Assembly (NCBI GenBank): GCA_036504215.1 | Contig: DASXVO010000029.1 | Span: 1 to 64,000 of the forward strand | DNA length: 64,000 nt | Source of the DNA: Vicinamibacterales bacterium | GTDB taxonomy: Bacteria > Acidobacteriota > Vicinamibacteria > Vicinamibacterales > Fen-181 | Direction of reading: 5' to 3' | Shown here: one piece after another, positions 52,054 through 59,417 of the stretch | Numbering within the stretch: the stretch's first letter is position 1 | Layout: the number at the start of each line of letters is the position of its first letter | Program-made: the position numbers and the translations under genes | The notes under the pieces: generated by a model | Told to the model about the DNA's origin: nothing | Database searches by the model: none | The model's input: only the letters and a program-made list of their open reading frames with translations

Positions 52054-52069
52054 CGGCACCGCTCTTGCC
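52054..52069 (+). promoter_or_regulatory. Sigma-54 promoter (-24/-12) for the second Cus operon
   Basis: CGGCACCGCTCTTGCC matches the sigma-54 consensus (TGGCAC-N5-TTGCW): the invariant GG (52055-52056) and GC (52067-52068) are ten bases apart. Transcription would start near 52080, leaving a leader of about 115 bases before the GTG at 52195, with a good ribosome site. A sigma-54 activator of the NtrC/ZraR type is encoded at 42113-43516. The rest of the 51712-52194 gap contains two CTGTCTG words (about 51914 and 51943) that could be activator sites, and no supported gene. Confidence 0.65.
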
Positions 52070-52194
52070 AATTACCCCGTCGGCGCTCACCGGCGCCCTC
52101 GAGCCCCCACCTCGAAGTCATCCTCGCCTCATCAGGTGAAGGTCGCGTCTTGCCCGTCCGACAGGGGAACGCCTGCCGGCCCCGGAGGAGTCTT

Positions 52195-53499
52195 GTGCTC
52201 GTTGGGTCCCGTTCAATGGTGCGGTCGATAGTCTTCGCGGCTCTACTCCCGCTGACACTGGCCCCGCGCGCAATGGCTCAGTCGCCGTCGCGCGCCCCAG
52301 ACGCCAACCCGGCTCCTGCCGTCGATACCCTCGTCGAGCGGGCACTCACGCGTGCCCCGTCGCTGGCCGCCCGGCGCGAACGGGTCCAGGCCGCGCAGGT
52401 CGCCATCCGGGCCGCGGACGCCCTCCCGGATCCGATGGTCGAAATCGAGTACCAGTCGTTCAACTTCCCGCGATACACCATTGGGTCGGATCCCGGGTCG
52501 ATGGTTGGCGCGTCGATTCGGCAGGGTCTCCTCAGCCGGGGGCGGCGGTCGGCGAGCCGGTACGTGGCAACCGCCGAGGCGACGCGGCGCGCGGCCGAGC
52601 AGCGGCTGACGGCGGCCGACGTGGCCACGGAGGTTCGGGTTCAGTACGCCCGGCTGTACGCCATTGATCGCGAGCGCGACACGCTGGTCGACGCGGCTGA
52701 GCTCGTTCGGATGCTGGAGTCCACGGTCACCGCCCGATACGCGACCGGTGGAGGCGATCAGGCGAGCGTCCTCCGCGTGCAGCTCGAACAGACACGCATC
52801 GGCCAGCGCGTGGCGGACCTGGCGGCTGAGCGCAGGGTGGTGCAGGCGGCCGTCAATCGTCTGACGAACGACCCGCCCGATGCGCCGATCGGGCGGGTCG
52901 CGGGTCTCCCGCCCGCGGCGCTTCCTGGCGAAGCCGCGTCGGTCCTCGACCAGACCGCCCGCAGCGCCCCGGCCGTGGCGCTCGGTCAGGCGGCGGTGGA
53001 TCTGGCGAGTCGCCAGGTGGACGCGGCGCGACAGGAGCTGAAGCCGAGTTGGAGCGTGGGCGGCGGCATCTTCTGGCAAGGCGGCCTGGACCGCATGGTG
53101 AAGTTCAGCGTCGGCGTCGAACTGCCCTTCTGGAAGGAGCGGAAGCAACTGCCGCTCATCGCCGCCGCCGAGAGCGAACGCCGGGCGGCGCAGCTCGAGT
53201 TGGCGAACACCACCATCGACGTGCGCGCGCAGGCGGCGGGCCTGCTGGTCGAGTATCAGAATGCCATCGACCAGATCGAGCGGTATCAGGGCGCGCTGCT
53301 GCCGCAGAACAGCGCGGCGCTCGACGCCACTCGCGCGAGTTATCTCGGCGGCCGCGGCGACTTCGTCTCGGTCCTCGACGAATTCCGGCGGTGGATCGAC
53401 CTCCGCACGGAGCTGGCCGGACGTGAAGCCGACCGCTTCTCCGCCCAGGCCAGGCTCGCGGCGCTCCTTGGTGCCCCAGCCACCGGCCAGCCTCAGTAG
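52195..53499 (+). CDS. CusC-type outer-membrane factor (TolC family), second pump
   Basis: 434 residues from a GTG at 52195 that is four bases after GGAGGAG; an ATG at 52216 begins the signal peptide core and is an alternative. After the leader (VFAALLPLTLAPRAMAQ) come the two TolC repeats (ALTRAPSLAARRERVQAAQVAIRAADALPDP; VQYARLYAIDRERDTLV; APAVALGQAAVDLASRQVDAARQELKPSW; ASYLGGRGDFVSVLDEF). It is clearly diverged from the first CusC. Unlike in the first operon, it does not overlap the adaptor gene (21-base gap). Confidence 0.88.
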   Translation: MLVGSRSMVRSIVFAALLPLTLAPRAMAQSPSRAPDANPAPAVDTLVERALTRAPSLAARRERVQAAQVAIRAADALPDPMVEIEYQSFNFPRYTIGSDPGSMVGASIRQGLLSRGRRSASRYVATAEATRRAAEQRLTAADVATEVRVQYARLYAIDRERDTLVDAAELVRMLESTVTARYATGGGDQASVLRVQLEQTRIGQRVADLAAERRVVQAAVNRLTNDPPDAPIGRVAGLPPAALPGEAASVLDQTARSAPAVALGQAAVDLASRQVDAARQELKPSWSVGGGIFWQGGLDRMVKFSVGVELPFWKERKQLPLIAAAESERRAAQLELANTTIDVRAQAAGLLVEYQNAIDQIERYQGALLPQNSAALDATRASYLGGRGDFVSVLDEFRRWIDLRTELAGREADRFSAQARLAALLGAPATGQPQ

Positions 53500-53520
53500 C
53501 CTTGGTTCAGGAGTCATCTG

Positions 53521-54999
53521 ATGAACATGCTTGCTCTCATCCGTCGCCGCGGGACTCGCCCGGCCTGGCTGGTCTTTGGCGGCCTCATCGCGGCCATCGT
53601 GGCCGTTGCCTTCCTCGCGGGCTGCGTCGCCAAGGCCGCACCGCAGCTCTATCACTGTCCGATGCACCCCGACTATGTGTCGGACAAGCCGGGCGACTGC
53701 CCGATCTGCGGCATGCGGCTCGTGCCGATGAAGGCCGATGCGCCGAAGCCAGTGCCCGGTGTAGAGAAAGACCACCAGCACGGCGACTCGACCCCGCACA
53801 AGGACGTTTACACCTGCCCGATGCACCCCGAGGTGCAGGCCGAGAAGCCGGGCCAGTGCCCGAAGTGTGGGATGAACCTGGTCAAGAAGACCGTCGCCGC
53901 GGAGCCCCAGAAGACGTCACCTCAACCTGGTGACACGGCGGCGGCGCCGCCGGCCGGCCTCGCCACGGTGCACACCGACGATGGACGCGCCGAGGTGGCC
54001 GGCGTGCGGACCGTCACCGCGACCACTGAGTCGGTCGTGAGTTCGGTGCGAGCCGTGGGAACCGTCGTTCCGGACGAAACACGGGTGCGCCACGTGACGA
54101 CGAAGGTGGGGGGATGGGTACAGAAGCTGTACGTGAATGCGATCGGACAGCCGGTCCGTGCCGGGCAGCCGCTGTTCGAACTGTACTCACCGGAACTCCT
54201 GGCGAGCCAGGAAGAATACGTGCGCGCTCGGCAGAGCGCCGAGCAGTTCGCCAAGTCCTCGCTCCCCGAAGTGCGGCGCGGCGGCGAGGACCTGGCCGCG
54301 TCCGCGAGGCGCCGCCTCGAGTTGTTCGACGTCCCCGAGGAGTTCCTGCAGCAACTCGATCGTACGGGCAAGGCCCAGCGGACGATCGTCTTCCGCGCGC
54401 CCTTCACCGGATACGTGAGCGAGAAGAGCGTCGTCGAAGGACACAAGGTGGAGGCCGGCATGGACCTGCTCACCCTCACGGACCTGTCACGAGTCTGGGT
54501 CACCGCCCAGCTCTACGAAGCCGAAGCCAACGCCGCCCAACTCGGGCGCCCCGCCACCGTCACGTTGCCCTACGACGCGGGCACGTCGCTACGCGGCCGG
54601 GTCAGCCTCGTCTATCCGACGATTGAGACGGAAAGCCGCACGATCAAGGTCCGCCTCGAATTTGCCAACCCGCGCATGGTGCTGAAGCCGGGGATGTTCG
54701 TCAACGTCGCGCTCGAGGCATCCCGTACGAGCGGCGTGGTCGTGCCGGATTCGGCGGTCATCGATTCGGGCACGCGGCAAGTGGTCTTTGTCGAAGCCGG
54801 ACCGGGCCACTTCGAACCCCGCGAGGTGCAGGTGGGGCCGAGGGCTGACGGCAAGGCGCTGCTGAAGAGCGGAGTCCGAGCGGGTGAGCGCGTCGCCATT
54901 GCCGCCAACTTCCTGCTCGATTCGGAGTCGCGTCTGCGCGGGGCGGTGGCCAGCAAGACCGAGGCCCCGGCAACCGGACCACACAAGCACCAGCAATAA
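53521..54999 (+). CDS. CusB-type adaptor with two heavy-metal-binding domains, second pump
   Basis: 492 residues; AGGAG lies seven bases before the ATG. The N terminus has a membrane segment and a possible lipobox (FLAGC). Two heavy-metal-binding domains follow at about 44-70 (YHCPMHPDYV...CPICGMRLVPM) and 97-120 ([10 protein letters not shown]...CPKCGMNL), each with a CPMHP and CPxCGM metal motif. The adaptor fold comes after: VGGWVQKLYVNAIGQPVRAGQPLFELYSPELL and FRAPFTGYVSEKSVVEGHKVEAG. The same domains occur in CopA of this island. They probably catch metal and pass it to CusA. Confidence 0.92.
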   Translation: MNMLALIRRRGTRPAWLVFGGLIAAIVAVAFLAGCVAKAAPQLYHCPMHPDYVSDKPGDCPICGMRLVPMKADAPKPVPGVEKDHQHGDSTPHKDVYTCPMHPEVQAEKPGQCPKCGMNLVKKTVAAEPQKTSPQPGDTAAAPPAGLATVHTDDGRAEVAGVRTVTATTESVVSSVRAVGTVVPDETRVRHVTTKVGGWVQKLYVNAIGQPVRAGQPLFELYSPELLASQEEYVRARQSAEQFAKSSLPEVRRGGEDLAASARRRLELFDVPEEFLQQLDRTGKAQRTIVFRAPFTGYVSEKSVVEGHKVEAGMDLLTLTDLSRVWVTAQLYEAEANAAQLGRPATVTLPYDAGTSLRGRVSLVYPTIETESRTIKVRLEFANPRMVLKPGMFVNVALEASRTSGVVVPDSAVIDSGTRQVVFVEAGPGHFEPREVQVGPRADGKALLKSGVRAGERVAIAANFLLDSESRLRGAVASKTEAPATGPHKHQQ

Positions 55000-55023
55000 C
55001 TCCAGCGCGGCGCGAGTTGAGTC

Positions 55024-58000
55024 ATGATCCGAAAAGTCATCGAGTTCTCGGCCAAGAACCGCCTCCTCGTCCTGCTCGCCACGGCCGCCGTGGTCGTCGC
55101 GGCACTCTACGTCCTGAAGACAATTCGCCTCGACGCGCTGCCAGATCTCTCCGACACGCAGGTCATCGTCTACTCGCGGTGGGACCGGTCGCCAGACATC
55201 ATCGAGGACCAGGTCACCTACCCGATCACGACGGCGCTCCTCGGGGCGCCGCACGTCAAGGCGATCCGCGGTTTCTCCGACTTCGGCTTCTCCTATGTGT
55301 ACGTGGTGTTCGAGGACGGGACGGACATCTATTGGGCACGAAGCCGCGTGCTCGAATACCTGTCCAAGATCCAGCCCCGCCTGCCCGAAGGCGTGCAGAC
55401 CGAGCTTGGGCCCGACGCGACGGGCGTCGGCTGGGTGTTCCAGTACGCCCTGGTCGATCGCACCGGTGCACTGGGACCCGAGCAGCTTCGCTCGCTGCAG
55501 GACTGGACGATTCGCTATGCCATCCAGGCGGTGCCTGGCGTATCAGAGGTCGCGTCGCTTGGCGGCTTCGTGCGCCAGTACCAGATCACGGTGGATCCCA
55601 ACAAGCTGGCGTCCTACAACCTCCCACTCGAGGAGGTGGTGATGGCGGTCCGCAAGAGCAACAACGAGGTAGGCGGCCGCCTGATCGAGTGGAGCGGGCG
55701 CGAATACATGGTGCGGGGCCGTGGCTACGCCAAGACGCTCCAGGACTTCGAGAAGATCGTGCTCAAGGTGGCGCCCGGCGGCGTGCCCGTGCTGCTGCGG
55801 GACGTGGCGCGGATCGAGCTGGGGCCGGAACTGCGCCGAGGGGTGGCAGACCTGAACGGCACCGGCGAGACCGTGGGCGGCATCGTCGTCATGCGGCACG
55901 GCGAGAACGCCCTGAACGTCATTCGGGCGGTGAAGGAGCGCATCAAGGAACTCGGGCCCTCCCTCCCGAAGGGCGTCGAGGTCGTGACCACCTACGACCG
56001 CTCGACGCTGATCGAGCGGGCCATCGAAACGCTGAAGCACGAGCTGACGATCGAGATGATCATCGTCTCGCTCGTGATCCTGATCTTCCTCTGGCACATT
56101 CCCTCGGCCATCATCCCCATCGTCACGATCCCCGTGTCGGTGCTCATCGCCTTCATCCCGATGTACTACATGGGCGTGACGGTGAACATCATGTCGATCG
56201 CGGGAATTGCGATTTCGATCGGCGTGCTGGTGGACGGGGCCATCGTGGAGGTGGAGAACGCGTACAACAAGCTTCACCGCTGGCAGGCCGAGGGGCGGAC
56301 GGGTGACTTCCACGCCATCCGCCTCGAGGCGTTGCAGGAGGTGGGGCCGTCCGTCTTCTTCTCGCTGCTCGTCATCGCCGTGGCGTTCCTGCCGATCTTC
56401 GCGCTCGTGGATCAGGAAGGGCGCCTCTTCAAGCCGCTGGCGTTCTCGAAGAACCTCGCGATGGCGATTGCCGCCCTCCTGGCCATCACGCTCGACCCGG
56501 CGTTGCGCATGCTGTTCACGCGCATGGACCCGTTGACGTTCCGTCCACGGTGGCTCGCACGGATCGCGACGACCGCGCTCGTCGGAACCTACTACGCAGA
56601 GGAGCGGCACCCGATCAGTCGCGCCATCTTCAGGGTCTACGACCCGGCGTGCCGCTTCGTCCTCCGCCGCCCCAAGACGGTCATCAGCCTGGCGCTCCTC
56701 GCCGTGGCGGTCAGCGTGCCGGTGTACTTCAAGCTCGGGTCGGAGTTCATGCCGCCGCTGAACGAGGGCACGATCCTCTACATGCCGACGACCGTGGCCG
56801 GCATTTCGGTGGCGCAGGCGCAGGACCTGATGCAGCGGCAGGACAAGGCGCTGCGGCGCTTCCCGGAGGTCGAGAGCGTGATGGGCAAGGCCGGCCGTGC
56901 GGAAACGTCCACCGATCCGGCGCCGTTCTCGATGATGGAAACGACCATCGTCCTGAAGCCCCAGGACCAGTGGCGACATTTCCCCAGGTGGTACTCGGGC
57001 CGGGTGCCCGGATGGATGGAACCCGCGTTTCGCCCCATCTGGCCGGACCGCATCTCCTGGGACGACCTGGTCAACCAGATGGACGAGGCCGTTCGCATGC
57101 CGGGCGTCAGCAACGCCTGGACGATGCCGATCAAAGGCCGCATCGACATGCTGACGACCGGTGTCCGGACGCCGGTCGGGATCAAGGTGATGGGGGCCGA
57201 CCTGGCGACCATCGAGCGGATCGGGCTTCGCATCGAGGAGATCCTCCGGCCGCTGGCGGGCACGCGGAGCGTCTTCGCCGAGCGCGTGACGAGCGGGAAC
57301 TTCGTGGACTTCATCCCACGGCGCGACGACCTGGCGCGCTACGGCCTGACCATCGACCAGTTGCAGTCCGTCATCATGTCCGCCATCGGCGGCGAGAACG
57401 TGACGACGACAATCGAAGGGCGGGAGCGGTATCCGGTGAACGTGCGCTATCCGCGTGAGCTGCGTGATGACCTGTCGCGGTTGAAGCGCGTGCTCGTGCC
57501 GACGCCTACTGGCGCCCAGATCCCGCTCGAGCAACTTGCCGATATCAAGGTGCTGACGGGACCCTCGATGCTGCGCGACGAGAACGGCTTCCTCGCCGGC
57601 TACGTCTTCGTGGATATCGCGGGACGGGACGTGGGCAGCTACGTCGAGGAGGCCAAGAAGCTGGTGGGAGAGAAGCTCACCCTGCCGCCGAGCTACGTCC
57701 TGAACTGGAGCGGCCAGTACGAGAACATGATGCGGGTGCGCGAACGGTTGAAGGTCGTGGTGCCGATCACGCTGGCGCTGATCTTCGTGCTCCTGTTCAT
57801 GAACACCAAGTCCGTGTTCAAGGCCAGCCTGGTCATGTTGGCGGTGCCCTTCTCGGCCATCGGTGCGATCTGGCTCTTCTACATTCTGGGCTACAACGTG
57901 TCGATCGCCGCGTGGGTCGGGATGATCGCCTTGCTCGGCCTCGATGCCGAGACCGGCGTCTTCATGCTGCTCTTCCTCGACCTGTCGTACGACGAGTTCG

Positions 58001-58338
58001 CGCGGTCGGGTCGGCTGAAGAGTGCCGCCGACCTGGACGAGGCCATCGTACACGGCGCGGTGAAACGCGCGCGGCCGAAGATGATGACCGTGGCCGCCGC
58101 GTTCATGGGCCTCGTACCGATCATGTGGTCCACCTCAGCCGGCGCCGACGTCATGAAGCGCATCGCGGCACCGATGATCGGCGGCCTCGCGACGTCGTTC
58201 TTGCTGGAGTTGCTCGTCTACCCCGCCGTCTTCAAACTGTGGAAGATGCGGACGGCGCTGCCGAGCTTGCTTTCGCCGGCCATCGCGGGCGTATCCCCCG
58301 TGGCGTCACCGGAAGCCGATCGTGTGAATCTGTTATAG
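55024..58338 (+). CDS. CusA-type heavy-metal efflux RND pump, second copy
   Basis: 1104 residues, about 60 longer than the first copy. It has the full RND layout. TM4 reads GIAISIGVLVDGAIVEVENAYNKLH, unlike the Cu/Ag signature of the first pump, yet the three Met residues of the CusA metal path are kept (LYMPTTV, FSMMETT, DMLTTGV). An insertion after QWRHFPRWYSG (about residues 650-680, including WMEPAFRPIWPDRISW) lies in the porter region next to the metal site. Cu/Ag is the likely substrate, but the mixed signature leaves room for another metal. Confidence 0.93.
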   Translation: MIRKVIEFSAKNRLLVLLATAAVVVAALYVLKTIRLDALPDLSDTQVIVYSRWDRSPDIIEDQVTYPITTALLGAPHVKAIRGFSDFGFSYVYVVFEDGTDIYWARSRVLEYLSKIQPRLPEGVQTELGPDATGVGWVFQYALVDRTGALGPEQLRSLQDWTIRYAIQAVPGVSEVASLGGFVRQYQITVDPNKLASYNLPLEEVVMAVRKSNNEVGGRLIEWSGREYMVRGRGYAKTLQDFEKIVLKVAPGGVPVLLRDVARIELGPELRRGVADLNGTGETVGGIVVMRHGENALNVIRAVKERIKELGPSLPKGVEVVTTYDRSTLIERAIETLKHELTIEMIIVSLVILIFLWHIPSAIIPIVTIPVSVLIAFIPMYYMGVTVNIMSIAGIAISIGVLVDGAIVEVENAYNKLHRWQAEGRTGDFHAIRLEALQEVGPSVFFSLLVIAVAFLPIFALVDQEGRLFKPLAFSKNLAMAIAALLAITLDPALRMLFTRMDPLTFRPRWLARIATTALVGTYYAEERHPISRAIFRVYDPACRFVLRRPKTVISLALLAVAVSVPVYFKLGSEFMPPLNEGTILYMPTTVAGISVAQAQDLMQRQDKALRRFPEVESVMGKAGRAETSTDPAPFSMMETTIVLKPQDQWRHFPRWYSGRVPGWMEPAFRPIWPDRISWDDLVNQMDEAVRMPGVSNAWTMPIKGRIDMLTTGVRTPVGIKVMGADLATIERIGLRIEEILRPLAGTRSVFAERVTSGNFVDFIPRRDDLARYGLTIDQLQSVIMSAIGGENVTTTIEGRERYPVNVRYPRELRDDLSRLKRVLVPTPTGAQIPLEQLADIKVLTGPSMLRDENGFLAGYVFVDIAGRDVGSYVEEAKKLVGEKLTLPPSYVLNWSGQYENMMRVRERLKVVVPITLALIFVLLFMNTKSVFKASLVMLAVPFSAIGAIWLFYILGYNVSIAAWVGMIALLGLDAETGVFMLLFLDLSYDEFARSGRLKSAADLDEAIVHGAVKRARPKMMTVAAAFMGLVPIMWSTSAGADVMKRIAAPMIGGLATSFLLELLVYPAVFKLWKMRTALPSLLSPAIAGVSPVASPEADRVNLL

Positions 58339-58396
58339 TGCGTGGTGGGGCAACCCATCTCTACAATTACCAGTCATTCCCGATGGAGAGCGTCGT

Positions 58397-58888
58397 ATGC
58401 GCACATCCTTCCTCGTTGTGATCAGTCTGCTGACCGTGGTCGCATGTGGAGGAACCACCTCCTCACCCGCAACGCCCACTCCGACTTCACCCGCCACGTT
58501 CACGAGCCTGTCCGGCACCTGGACCGGCACCTCGTCCGACACGAGTGGTCAGGACAAGCTGACCTGGACCCTCACCCAGAACGGCAATGCCATGGCCGGC
58601 ACGATGAACATCGCCGATACGGGCCGAAGCATGATGGGGAACGGCTCGATGCAGGGCACCGTCAACGGCTCCACCATGACGTTTCACATGACGGTGCCGA
58701 ACGGCGGCTTCAACGGCATGATGTCGTCTTGCTCCATGGGTGTGGATGGCCAGGCCACCATGTCGAGCGACGGCCACACGATGACGGGCACGTACTCGGG
58801 TGCCATGTCCGGCATGATGTCCGGCGGGATGATGAATCAGTCGTGCGGCGGAGCGATGAACAACGGTCAGTTCACGCTGACCCGCTGA
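58397..58888 (+). CDS. Met- and Ser/Thr-rich lipoprotein in the copper island
   Basis: 163 residues. The leader ends in lipobox VVACGG, so Cys18 should be lipidated. The rest is a small beta-barrel-like domain of repeated strands (SGTWTGTSSDTSGQDKLTWTLTQNGNAMAGTM; GSMQGTVNGSTMTFHM; GHTMTGTYSG), with many Met residues clustered in SGMMSGGMMNQSCGGAMNNG. The strand pattern is that of acidobacterial beta-barrel lipoproteins. Met and Cys richness next to copper pumps suggests periplasmic copper binding, which is inference. An extended -10 (TGTTATAGT, 58331-58339) overlapping the cusA stop may give it its own promoter. Confidence 0.7.
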   Translation: MRTSFLVVISLLTVVACGGTTSSPATPTPTSPATFTSLSGTWTGTSSDTSGQDKLTWTLTQNGNAMAGTMNIADTGRSMMGNGSMQGTVNGSTMTFHMTVPNGGFNGMMSSCSMGVDGQATMSSDGHTMTGTYSGAMSGMMSGGMMNQSCGGAMNNGQFTLTR

Positions 58889-58964
58889 TGTCGATCGGAA
58901 GAGCGCTCGCCTCGGACCGCCTGGCCGGGTCTGCCCGCCTCTGACGAAGATCGCAGCCTGCCAC

Positions 58965-58993
58965 TTGACATACCCCATGGTGGTATCTATGCT
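58965..58993 (+). promoter_or_regulatory. Sigma-70 promoter of csoR-copA
   Basis: A perfect -35 (TTGACA, 58965-58970), a 17-base spacer and a -10 of TATGCT (58988-58993) lie 18 bases before the csoR ATG. It is the best sigma-70 promoter in the window. Confidence 0.8.
58970..58986. promoter_or_regulatory. CsoR-type operator within the promoter spacer
   Basis: ATACCCCATGGTGGTAT is an imperfect palindrome (ATACC...GGTAT arms) of the kind bound by CsoR-family repressors (ATACCC-N4-GGGTAT-like, G/C-rich core). It fills the spacer between -35 and -10, so bound apo-CsoR would block polymerase and Cu(I) would release it. A G-rich stretch ending GGGGGGTAT just after the -10 could be a second half-site. 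Confidence 0.65.
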
Positions 58994-59011
58994 TATAGGG
59001 GTGGGGGGTAT

Positions 59012-59407
59012 ATGACACGAAGAATCGCGGCGGCCAACACCAGACCGACCGCATCAGTGGCTCCGCGCCACGGGAAGGGCGCCTCAGCCTCGACCTGCGG
59101 GTGTGCGGTAACCGGTTCCGAGCGAAAGGCCGTCGGCGTCGATCCTCAGATCAAGACGCAGAACCTGAACCGGCTTCGCCGGATCGAGGGCCAGGTTCGC
59201 GGCCTGCAGCGAATGGTCGAGGGAGACCGCTACTGCGCGGACATCCTCGTCCAGGTGTCGTCTGTGCAGGAAGCCCTCCGGGCAGTCGGCCGCGAGTTGC
59301 TCCGGAACCACCTTCGCCACTGCGTCAGCGACGCTATCGTGAAGGGCCCCGAACAGGCTGAAGCGGTGTACGACGAGCTTCTGCAGTTCTTCGACAGGCA
59401 TTCGTGA
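59012..59407 (+). CDS. csoR: CsoR-family copper-sensing repressor
   Basis: 131 residues. The C-terminal 85 are the all-helical CsoR/RcnR fold ([38 protein letters not shown]). The metal triad Cys75, His100 and Cys104 has exactly the C-x24-H-x3-C spacing of copper CsoR. An extra N-terminal tail of about 40 residues carries a CGC pair (29-31), which is unusual and could be an additional metal site. It probably represses its own operon, csoR-copA, through the palindrome upstream. copA starts 11 bases after its stop. Confidence 0.93.
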   Translation: MTRRIAAANTRPTASVAPRHGKGASASTCGCAVTGSERKAVGVDPQIKTQNLNRLRRIEGQVRGLQRMVEGDRYCADILVQVSSVQEALRAVGRELLRNHLRHCVSDAIVKGPEQAEAVYDELLQFFDRHS

Positions 59408-59417
59408 GGAAAGTCCC

